This document shows, piece by piece, positions 1 to 5,404 of a stretch of DNA of 16,622 bases (position 1 is its first letter; every line of letters begins with the position of its first letter). Below the pieces are notes generated by a model. That model made no database searches and was not told the origin of the DNA. It saw only the letters and a program-made list of their open reading frames with translations. Location: contig URLZ01000048.1 in assembly GCA_900548895.1 (NCBI GenBank), positions 1-16,622 of the forward strand, read 5' to 3'. The position numbers and the translations under genes were made by a program. This DNA comes from an uncultured Akkermansia sp. GTDB lineage: Bacteria; Verrucomicrobiota; Verrucomicrobiia; Verrucomicrobiales; Akkermansiaceae.

Positions 1-1
1 C

Positions 2-379
2 CCTCCCCCAGCCCCCCCTGCCTCCACCCCGGCGCAGCCGAGCGGCTCGGTCAATTATAGCGTTCAGGTCATCAACACCACCGACGGTCGCCTCTTCATC
101 GAAGCCAGCGACGCCGCCGGCGAAGTCTACCCCTGCGGCTTCATGGTCAGCGGGCAGAACTACACCACCAACAAGAAACAGGCATCGCCCATCGCCTGGC
201 CCATCACCGTCGTCGTGCGCGACCCCGACAGACCCGGCACGCCGGAGATCCGCCGCTACCGCGTTCCGGCCCCCACGGAGGACTACAGCGGTAAAAACAT
301 CGGCATCTGCATCGTGAAGGGCGGCACCTTCTACGCCAGCCTCGACGGCCGCGTCTACTACGCCGCCACGGCCGACTGA
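2..379 (+). CDS. C-terminal part of an unrecognised protein (5' end outside window)
   Basis: An open frame enters from the left edge in frame with position 2 and ends at the TGA at 377-379, giving the last 125 residues of a longer protein. The first ~16 residues are a Pro/Ala/Ser-rich linker. The remainder is a compact domain of about 110 residues with alternating hydrophobic strands (for example YSVQVINTTDGRLFIEA and ITVVVRDPDRP) and a closing segment that reads KGGTFYASLDGRVYYAATAD. It looks like a beta-rich domain after a flexible linker, which is common at the ends of exported or membrane-anchored proteins, but I do not recognise the family. An internal ATG at 143 exists but is not the start, because the frame is open and protein-like upstream of it. 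A terminator follows at 439-480, so this is the last gene of its unit. Confidence 0.7.
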   Translation, partial: PPPAPPASTPAQPSGSVNYSVQVINTTDGRLFIEASDAAGEVYPCGFMVSGQNYTTNKKQASPIAWPITVVVRDPDRPGTPEIRRYRVPAPTEDYSGKNIGICIVKGGTFYASLDGRVYYAATAD

Positions 380-438
380 GCCCCCGAAAAGCCCCCGACG
401 CGGCGCTGCCCCCGCACGGAGCCTTTGCAACTCTTTGA

Positions 439-480
439 CCCCGCATCCCCCCCACTTGGGGAGATGCGGGGCCTCTGTTT
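439..480 (+). terminator. Rho-independent-type terminator after the left-edge gene
   Basis: CCCCGCATC at 439-447 pairs perfectly with GATGCGGGG at 463-471. A second C-run/G-run pairing (448-453 with 458-461) sits inside it. The stem is followed by a moderately T-rich tail (CCTCTGTTTC). The tail is weaker than in a textbook terminator, but the position 60 bases after the stop codon fits. Confidence 0.7.
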
Positions 481-566
481 CATGCGCCCGAGCACCGAGC
501 CCCCACAGGAAAGCATGCGGGAGGACAGAAGCACCGGAGCCGCCCTCCGCAAGCCGAGCTTTTCGC

Positions 567-594
567 TTGACCGCCCCGGCTAATCTGGTAGTAT
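567..594 (+). promoter_or_regulatory. Promoter of the GH20 gene, abutting its start codon
   Basis: TTGACC at 567-572 (-35) and TAGTAT at 589-594 (-10) are 16 bases apart. Transcription would begin near 600-602, so the ATG at 593 lies inside the -10 box and cannot be on this transcript. The in-frame ATG at 602 would sit at the very 5' end of the mRNA. Confidence 0.6.
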
Positions 595-601
595 GGGTTG
601 C

Positions 602-2941
602 ATGAGGACATCCACTCTCATTCTGCTGGCCGCGTGCAGCGCGGGAACTCTGTTTGCCCAGAGCGCCAAGGAAGTTGCCGATAACCTGACCATGCCCGAG
701 CTCAAACCCGGCGACACACGCCTCCCCCTCCCCGAGGCGCTCGGCGCTCAGGTGCGCATCCTCGGTGCCGACTATGAGCAGATTATCGCCAACGACGGAC
801 GCATCAGCCCCGTGCTCTCCGACACGCCCGTCAACATCAGCTTTGAAGTCACCAAAGACGGCAAGAAAGCCATCAGCAAAGACTACGCCCTGACGGTCAA
901 GGCCCCGGCTGCCTCCGAGGACGGCGTCAACCCGAAACCCCTCACCGTGCCCGCCCTGCTGGAATGGAAGGGCGGCAAGGGTCAGCTCACGCCCGCAGCC
1001 ATCCTACTGGTGGCCGACAAAGACATAGACAAGAGCCTGCCCCTTCAGGAAATCATCGATGAGCTCAACGATAGCCTCGCCGCCGATGACAAAGCGAAAG
1101 GCACGACCACCGTCAAGCTCAACCTCGTCAAAAACTCCGAATACAAGCTCGGGCAAGAGGGCTACGTGCTCAAGATCTCGCACAACGGCGTCACCATCAC
1201 CGGCTGCTCAGAGCAGGCGCTCTACTGGGGTACGCGCTCGCTGGTGCAGATAATGCGCCTGCACGACGGCTCCCTGCCCTGCGGCACGGCCGTTGACATT
1301 CCGCGCTACCCGCTGCGCGGCTTCATGCTCGACGTCGGCCGCATCCCCGTCCCCATCGACTACCTCTACGACGTCGTGCGCACGATGGCCTGGTACAAGA
1401 TGAACGACCTGCATCTGCACCTCAACGACAACTACATCTTCCACGAGAACTACGTGGATGCCGGCAAAGATCCCTTCGTCGAAAGCTACGACGGCTTCCG
1501 CATGGAGTCGAACATGAAGAGCAAGGACGGGCGCCCCATCACCTCGCAGGACCTCTATTACACGAAGCGCGGCTTCCGCGAACTCATCGACTTCGCGAAG
1601 GCTCGCGGCGTCAACATCGTCCCCGAATTTGATACCCCCGGCCACGCCCTCTCCTTCACCCGCACGCGCCCCGATCTCATCTACCAAGGAAAGATGAACA
1701 ACCCCAAGCGCCGCTGCGAAATGCTCGACGCCTCTAATCCCGAGGCGCTCAAGTTTGTCGGCGAGGTCTGGGACGAATACCTCAAGCCCGACAAAAAACT
1801 CGGTCGCGCCGTCTTTGAAGGCTGCACCGTCCACATCGGTGCCGACGAATTCTACGGCGAAAACGAGGACTACCGAAAATACATGGACGGCCTCGTGAAG
1901 TTCGTCATCAGTCGCGGCTACACCCCGCGCGTCTGGGGCAGCCTGAACAAGAAGCCGGGCAAGACGCCCGTGCAAGCCAAGGGCGTGCAGCTCAACCTCT
2001 GGAGCGGCGGCTGGGCCAAGGCCTGGGACTCCGTCAACCAGGGTTTCGACGTCATCAACACCAATGACGGCGCCCTCTACATCGTGCCCTTCGCCAACTA
2101 TTACCGCATGGATCAGCGCCCGAAGCAGACCTACAACAACTGGAAGCCCAATGTCATCGGCGGCGAGACGCTGCCGGCGGGGCACCCCCAGCTGCTGGGC
2201 GCCACCTTCGCCATCTGGAATGACATGACGTGCATGCGCCACAACGGCTATGCCCCCTACGACATCTGGGGCATGTTCAGCAACACGGCGGACATCCTCA
2301 GCCAGAAGATGTGGGGCACGGCGCAGCTTCCCTGCGACTACGAGCAGCACAAGGCCCTCATCGCCAAGCTCGGCGTCGCCCCGGGCACCAATCCCTACTA
2401 CATCCCGTCGTGGCGTGAATTCAAGCTCGATCGCCCCGTCAGCAAGGCCACGAAGCTGCGCCGCGGCTCCGTCGGGCCGAACTACCGCCTCAGCATGGAG
2501 GTGACGCTCAAGTCCGCGCCGAAGGGGCGCGAGCAGGTGCTGCTCAGCTCGCCGGCCGGCCAGTTGCTGGCCGTCAACAAGGAGGGCAACATCGGCATGC
2601 GCCGCAATGACTCGGTGGAGTTCCAGTGGGCAGCCAAGCTGCCGGTGGGCAAAAAGGTGAAGCTCGAGCTCGTCGGCAAGCCCGGCAGCACGGAGCTCTT
2701 CATCGACGGCAAAAAGGCCGAGGGCCTGACGATGAAGTCCTTCCGCGGCGGATCCAAGCAGCTCAAGCCGACCTTCATCCTGCCCCTGCAGACGCTGGCC
2801 GGCAGCTTCGACGGCGAGGTCAGCAGCCTCACGGTCACCCACGAAGTGCCGCCCGCCCTGCGCGAGAGCATCAAGGCCGACGCCAAGGAGCCGGCGGCTC
2901 CCACCGGTGACGCCGTCGGCACGCCCGGATCCGACGTCTGA
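602..2941 (+). CDS. Secreted GH20 beta-N-acetylhexosaminidase with C-terminal jelly-roll domain
   Basis: A 779-residue exo-acting glycoside hydrolase that removes terminal GlcNAc or GalNAc (or possibly a disaccharide) by substrate-assisted catalysis. Residues 1-20 are a signal peptide (MRTSTLILLAACSAGTLFAQ); LAAC could also serve as a lipobox. An N-terminal accessory region (~100-225) precedes the GH20 barrel. Barrel landmarks are RGFMLD (239-244), HLHLND (271-276), PEFDTPGH (341-348) and HIGADE (411-416), where Asp415 orients the substrate acetamide and Glu416 is the acid/base. A LamG-like beta domain follows (~625-748), then a Pro/Ala-rich tail. Start: ATG 602 is chosen over the in-frame ATG 593 because the -10 box covers 593 and because it gives a standard signal peptide. 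An extracytoplasmic location and a role in mucin or host-glycan breakdown are inferred. The family call is secure; the exact substrate is not. Confidence 0.93.
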   Translation: MRTSTLILLAACSAGTLFAQSAKEVADNLTMPELKPGDTRLPLPEALGAQVRILGADYEQIIANDGRISPVLSDTPVNISFEVTKDGKKAISKDYALTVKAPAASEDGVNPKPLTVPALLEWKGGKGQLTPAAILLVADKDIDKSLPLQEIIDELNDSLAADDKAKGTTTVKLNLVKNSEYKLGQEGYVLKISHNGVTITGCSEQALYWGTRSLVQIMRLHDGSLPCGTAVDIPRYPLRGFMLDVGRIPVPIDYLYDVVRTMAWYKMNDLHLHLNDNYIFHENYVDAGKDPFVESYDGFRMESNMKSKDGRPITSQDLYYTKRGFRELIDFAKARGVNIVPEFDTPGHALSFTRTRPDLIYQGKMNNPKRRCEMLDASNPEALKFVGEVWDEYLKPDKKLGRAVFEGCTVHIGADEFYGENEDYRKYMDGLVKFVISRGYTPRVWGSLNKKPGKTPVQAKGVQLNLWSGGWAKAWDSVNQGFDVINTNDGALYIVPFANYYRMDQRPKQTYNNWKPNVIGGETLPAGHPQLLGATFAIWNDMTCMRHNGYAPYDIWGMFSNTADILSQKMWGTAQLPCDYEQHKALIAKLGVAPGTNPYYIPSWREFKLDRPVSKATKLRRGSVGPNYRLSMEVTLKSAPKGREQVLLSSPAGQLLAVNKEGNIGMRRNDSVEFQWAAKLPVGKKVKLELVGKPGSTELFIDGKKAEGLTMKSFRGGSKQLKPTFILPLQTLAGSFDGEVSSLTVTHEVPPALRESIKADAKEPAAPTGDAVGTPGSDV

Positions 2942-2959
2942 CGCCTGCCTTGCAGCCCG

Positions 2960-2990
2960 TTGACGAATCCCATCGGTTGGCGCCTATCAC
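2960..2990 (+). promoter_or_regulatory. Promoter of the Sel1-repeat gene, abutting its start codon
   Basis: TTGACG (2960-2965) and TATCAC (2985-2990) are separated by 19 bases, slightly long. The predicted transcription start is about 2997, which is the A of the ATG, so the transcript would be leaderless. No Shine-Dalgarno sequence precedes the ATG. Confidence 0.45.
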
Positions 2991-2996
2991 ATCGAT

Positions 2997-3350
2997 ATGA
3001 GCGAGGACGCAGAAGAGGAGTACCGCCTCGGCGCGGAGGCCTTTCAGGAAGGCCGCCCCGCTGAGGGAGCGGAGCACCTGCGCCGGGCGGCCTTTGCCGG
3101 CCACCCCGAGGCGCAGAACCAGCTGGCGCGCATCTACTTTGCGCAGACGCGCAGCCGCGAGGACGTCGCCAATCTCGAAGCCGCGGCTCAGGGCGGCGAC
3201 CACGTCGCCATGTTCGTGCTGGCCATGTGCCTCATCGACGGCAAGCTCCTCGAAAAGGACACGGACAAGGCCCTCATCGCCCTGAAGCACGCCGCGGCCC
3301 GCGGCAACCTCATGGCCGAGGCCATGCTCCGCGGCCGCATGGACGGCTGA
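2997..3350 (+). CDS. Small Sel1-like/TPR-like repeat protein
   Basis: A 117-residue, all-helical, soluble protein. It carries about two and a half Sel1-like repeats: residues ~9-40 (LGAEAFQEGRPAEGAEHLRR, then AAFAGHPEAQNQLARIYF), ~52-76 (NLEAAAQGGDHVAMFVLAMC) and ~88-115 (ALIALKHAAARGNLMAEAML). The alternation of AA..G...A...LA with a following short helix is the family signature. Such repeats form a protein-binding solenoid; no catalytic residues, signal peptide or membrane segment are visible, so it is likely a cytoplasmic adaptor of unknown partner. It lies 55 bases after the GH20 stop but appears to have its own promoter, and a strong terminator follows 30 bases after its stop. A functional link to the GH20 enzyme is not shown by the sequence. 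Confidence 0.85.
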   Translation: MSEDAEEEYRLGAEAFQEGRPAEGAEHLRRAAFAGHPEAQNQLARIYFAQTRSREDVANLEAAAQGGDHVAMFVLAMCLIDGKLLEKDTDKALIALKHAAARGNLMAEAMLRGRMDG

Positions 3351-3379
3351 AGTGACGCACAAGACAGCGAACCCTTCCC

Positions 3380-3415
3380 AAGCCCCGCTCGGCACGCGCC
3401 CGGCGGGGCTTTTTT
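3380..3415 (+). terminator. Strong Rho-independent terminator after the Sel1-repeat gene
   Basis: AAGCCCCGC (3380-3388) pairs perfectly with GCGGGGCTT (3403-3411), with a 14-base loop, and is followed by six T residues (3410-3415). This is a textbook intrinsic terminator on the plus strand, ending the 602-3350 unit. The next 128 bases (3416-3543) hold no gene I can support. Confidence 0.9.
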
Positions 3416-3543
3416 CGCATGAAAAACTCCTTTCGCGCGCAGAGGGGGGGGGCCGTCCCGTGTGCGCAGGAAGGGGCCGTTCGCAGAGGGTTTGCTCGTC
3501 CCCCTCACTGGCCGAGGCAGGGCCCGGCGAGCGACGCCCGGCG

Positions 3544-4065
3544 TCAGCCGCGCTGCACGCGAATGCTGCTCACCGAGCCCTCGCCGAGCTCGCGGTTGAG
3601 CGCTTGCATCAGCGCGGTGCGCAACATCACAATCTCGCGGTGCACCAGCGGGTGCATCGTGCGCAGCGTCGCCACGCCCTTCACCACTGAGACCAGCTGA
3701 GCCCGCGGCCCGAGCACCGGCCCCGCGGCGCGGCGCCAGGCCTCCTCGAGCACCTCAGGGGCCAGCTCCGCGACCTTGAGATCCATGCTGCTGAGCAGCT
3801 CCCCGAGCACCGAATCCACCGTGCGCATGTTCGCGCGCAGCGACAGCTCGGGGCGCACGCCGTAAAAATCAGAAAAGGCCTGCCCGTCGAAGCGCCGACG
3901 GCTGCTCACGCAGCGCACGGGCCGCTCGGAACCATCCTCATAGCGCACCATGCGGTAGCGCCTCGGCGCACTCGGCGAGGAAGGCAGCGGCGGGCGCTTT
4001 GCCCCACCGACCCCGGCGGCATCAGACTTGCGTGTGCGTCTCGGCATGCGTGAAAAAAGGGTCAT
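3544..4065 (-). CDS. dciA: DUF721 / DciA-family replicative helicase loader
   Basis: A 173-residue protein. Residues ~84-172 match the DUF721 fold: an amphipathic helix (VDSVLGELLSSMDL), a helix carrying EEAWRRAAGP, two short strands, and the closing helix ALMQALNRELGEGSVSSIRV. DciA proteins help load the DnaB helicase in the many bacteria that lack DnaC or DnaI, so this is probably a core replication factor. The N-terminal ~60 residues are basic and low in complexity (RRTRKSD, RRYRMVRYEDG), which fits a nucleic-acid contact. The start is uncertain: ATG 4065 gives 173 residues, while the in-frame ATG 4047 gives MPRRTRKSD and looks equally natural; neither has a clear ribosome site. A GC-rich hairpin (4102-4135) and the ferredoxin terminator lie upstream, so this gene probably has its own promoter, which I could not find. 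Confidence 0.8.
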   Translation of the reverse strand: MTLFSRMPRRTRKSDAAGVGGAKRPPLPSSPSAPRRYRMVRYEDGSERPVRCVSSRRRFDGQAFSDFYGVRPELSLRANMRTVDSVLGELLSSMDLKVAELAPEVLEEAWRRAAGPVLGPRAQLVSVVKGVATLRTMHPLVHREIVMLRTALMQALNRELGEGSVSSIRVQRG

Positions 4066-4101
4066 TCATCCGACAAGCCCCACCCTCCCCGCCGACAAGA
4101 G

Positions 4102-4135
4102 CCGGCTCCCCGCTGAACGCGGGGACAGGAGCCGG
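4102..4135. other. GC-rich hairpin upstream of dciA
   Basis: CCGGCTCC (4102-4109) pairs with GGAGCCGG (4128-4135), and CCCCGC (4108-4113) pairs with GCGGGG (4119-4124), leaving a five-base loop and a three-base bulge. It lacks a T-run on either strand, so it is not a convincing terminator by itself. It may back up the neighbouring terminator or lie in the dciA leader. Confidence 0.55.
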
Positions 4136-4140
4136 AGCTA

Positions 4141-4178
4141 GAGAAAAAGGGCCCGGAGGCGTCTCCGTCCTCCGGGCC
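4141..4178 (-). terminator. Rho-independent terminator of the ferredoxin gene
   Basis: GGCCCGGAGG (4150-4159) pairs perfectly with CCTCCGGGCC (4169-4178) around a nine-base loop. Read on the minus strand the stem is followed by CTTTTTCTC (4141-4149). It begins 25 bases past the ferredoxin stop codon and separates that gene from dciA. Confidence 0.88.
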
Positions 4179-4202
4179 GCAGCAAAAGGATTCCGCTGCT
4201 CT

Positions 4203-4436
4203 TTACTCACCATCGTCACCGATGGCCTGCACGGGGCAGCCCTCGAGGGCCTCCTGGCAAAGAGCCACGTCCTGATCGCTCTCCGGCTGCTTCTTCACGT
4301 AGGAGACACCTTCGTCATCATCGCGAGCAAAGAAATCGGGAGCCGTCTCACGGCAGAGATCGCAGTCGATGCAGCTGCTGTCAACGTAGAACTTACCGGG
4401 AACATTCTTTTCTGTCTTTTCTTCAATATCGGCCAT
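4203..4436 (-). CDS. Small single-cluster [4Fe-4S] ferredoxin
   Basis: A 77-residue acidic electron carrier. Cys22, Cys25 and Cys28 (SCIDCDLC) together with Cys67 in EGCPV are arranged as the four ligands of one [4Fe-4S] cluster. Only one CxxCxxC motif is present, as in the monocluster ferredoxins of the Fer4_13/Fer4_15 type, rather than the two-cluster clostridial type. Cys60 is an extra cysteine; in some monocluster ferredoxins additional cysteines form a disulfide, which cannot be judged here. The partner enzyme is not in the window. The gene stands alone between its own terminator and the AT-rich divergent region. The start ATG at 4436 gives a standard-length product; no Shine-Dalgarno is evident upstream. 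Confidence 0.9.
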   Translation of the reverse strand: MADIEEKTEKNVPGKFYVDSSCIDCDLCRETAPDFFARDDDEGVSYVKKQPESDQDVALCQEALEGCPVQAIGDDGE

Positions 4437-4544
4437 TTCGTGTATGTGGGGGGTGGATGCTTCCCCGTGCTATTTTCGCTTATTTTGCAGGGATTGCAAT
4501 CATTTTTTATTGCAAGGGCGCTTTTTTCGGGTAAAAATAGCGCC
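4437..4544. promoter_or_regulatory. AT-rich divergent promoter region
   Basis: This 108-base gap separates two divergent genes and is the most AT-rich stretch in the window (T-runs at 4472-4486, 4503-4508 and 4522-4527). It contains three TTGCA elements: 4485-4489, 4494-4498 inside the palindrome ATTGCAAT (4493-4500), and 4510-4514. The last doubles as the -35 box of the rightward gene. I could not assign a convincing leftward promoter for the ferredoxin. Confidence 0.5.
4510..4538 (+). promoter_or_regulatory. Promoter of the 4545 gene, abutting its GTG start
   Basis: TTGCAA (4510-4515) and TAAAAA (4532-4537, or AAAAAT one base later) are 16-17 bases apart. Transcription would begin about 4544-4545, at the GTG start codon. 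This supports both the GTG start and a leaderless transcript. Confidence 0.5.
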
Positions 4545-5186
4545 GTGCAAAACGAAACAGACAGCCCGGAACGGCCCGCCTCCCGCCCCTCCGTCTTCCG
4601 CAACAAAAAGCTCATCGGACTCTGCATCGGCCTCCTCGTCGTGATTGCCGGCTTCATCCTTCTCTCCACCAACAGCCACCTGCGCAGCGACGGCGAGGGC
4701 GGCGCCCACAGCCCCTTTCCCTGGCGAGCGGCCGGCGTGAGCATCGCCGATGCGCGCGCCGCGTGGATTCCGGCCGCAGAGCACCCCAGGCTCAAGGATC
4801 GCCCGGACTACTTCGGCAAAATCGCCTACTTCCCCGCCGCCCGCCTTGAGCTGGGCGAGACCTCGGGCAGCGGGCGCCTCTACGTTTCCTTCCGCAACAG
4901 CGTGGGCAACCGCGTCGGCAACCTCGTCGTGCTGCGATACAGCAACGGGAGCTTCGAAGAGAAAAGGGAGCCCGGCATCGAGGTCTCGGGACAAAAAGCC
5001 CTCATCAGCATTGAATCCGGGCTGGAGGACGATGCTGCCCTCACCGAGCAGCGCTTGAGAGAGGGCAGCCCTCTCTGGACGCTGCGCGTCGACGTGCAAC
5101 CCGACGGCGAATCCTTCGAAGAGCAGCTCGGCAGCACCACCCTCGCCCCCGTCCCCGCCGATCTCGACAGCCTGCGCGAGGAGTGA
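4545..5186 (+). CDS. Unknown single-pass membrane protein (start GTG)
   Basis: A 213-residue protein that I do not recognise. A short charged N-terminus (1-22, ending RNKK) is followed by one hydrophobic helix, about residues 23-41 (LIGLCIGLLVVIAGFILL), and then a ~170-residue domain on the far side, rich in short beta-like segments (RLYVSFRNSVGNRVGNLVV, ALISIESGLEDDA, SPLWTLRVDVQPDG). Basic residues before the helix predict an N-in, C-out anchor, with the soluble domain in the periplasm. The open frame extends back to about 3999, but that part lies opposite the ferredoxin and reads poorly. The GTG at 4545 is chosen because a promoter ends just before it and it yields a sensible membrane-anchor N-terminus. 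lnt follows 218 bases downstream and may be co-transcribed. Confidence 0.75.
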   Translation: MQNETDSPERPASRPSVFRNKKLIGLCIGLLVVIAGFILLSTNSHLRSDGEGGAHSPFPWRAAGVSIADARAAWIPAAEHPRLKDRPDYFGKIAYFPAARLELGETSGSGRLYVSFRNSVGNRVGNLVVLRYSNGSFEEKREPGIEVSGQKALISIESGLEDDAALTEQRLREGSPLWTLRVDVQPDGESFEEQLGSTTLAPVPADLDSLREE

Positions 5187-5228
5187 GAGCCCTGCCCCCT
5201 CCGCTTTTCCGCGCCGCGCCCGGCCCTG

Positions 5229-5294
5229 CGTTGAACCATCGTTGAACCAACACTAAACCGTCGCTAAACCGACGGGGAGCCGGCGTTGAGCCAT
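5229..5294 (+). repeat. Six imperfect 11-bp direct repeats upstream of lnt
   Basis: Six consecutive 11-base units occur at 5229, 5240, 5251, 5262, 5273 and 5284. They read cgttgaaccat, cgttgaaccaa, cactaaaccgt, cgctaaaccga, cggggagccgg and cgttgagccat. The shared core is approximately c-g-t-t-g-A-a-C-C; positions 8-9 (CC) are invariant. The unit length is close to one turn of the DNA helix, so equivalent bases face the same side. The array is non-coding and lies 110 bases before the lnt start. The rest of the 5187-5404 gap holds no gene or clear promoter. Confidence 0.75.
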
Positions 5295-5404
5295 CGTCAT
5301 CAACGAACCGACGCGCCGACGCGAATCCGATACCCCCTTCCCGCGGCATCACGGGTTCCCCGCCTCGAACCCCGTCCGCCACCACCGGCTCCTTCCCCTC
5401 ACCC

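Noticed and set aside
1208..2842. Long antisense open frame (about 544 codons) opposite the GH20 gene
   Set aside because: It mirrors a confidently identified gene, is dominated by Val/Ala/Gly/His/Asp runs typical of the antisense of GC-rich coding DNA, and shows no domain.
3416..3543. Possible small gene after the Sel1 terminator
   Set aside because: The short frames here run into the antisense of dciA and have no promoter, ribosome site or protein-like composition.
3999..4544. N-terminal extension of the 4545 membrane-protein frame
   Set aside because: This part lies opposite the ferredoxin, its terminator and the divergent promoter region; the GTG at 4545 follows a promoter and gives a sensible membrane anchor.
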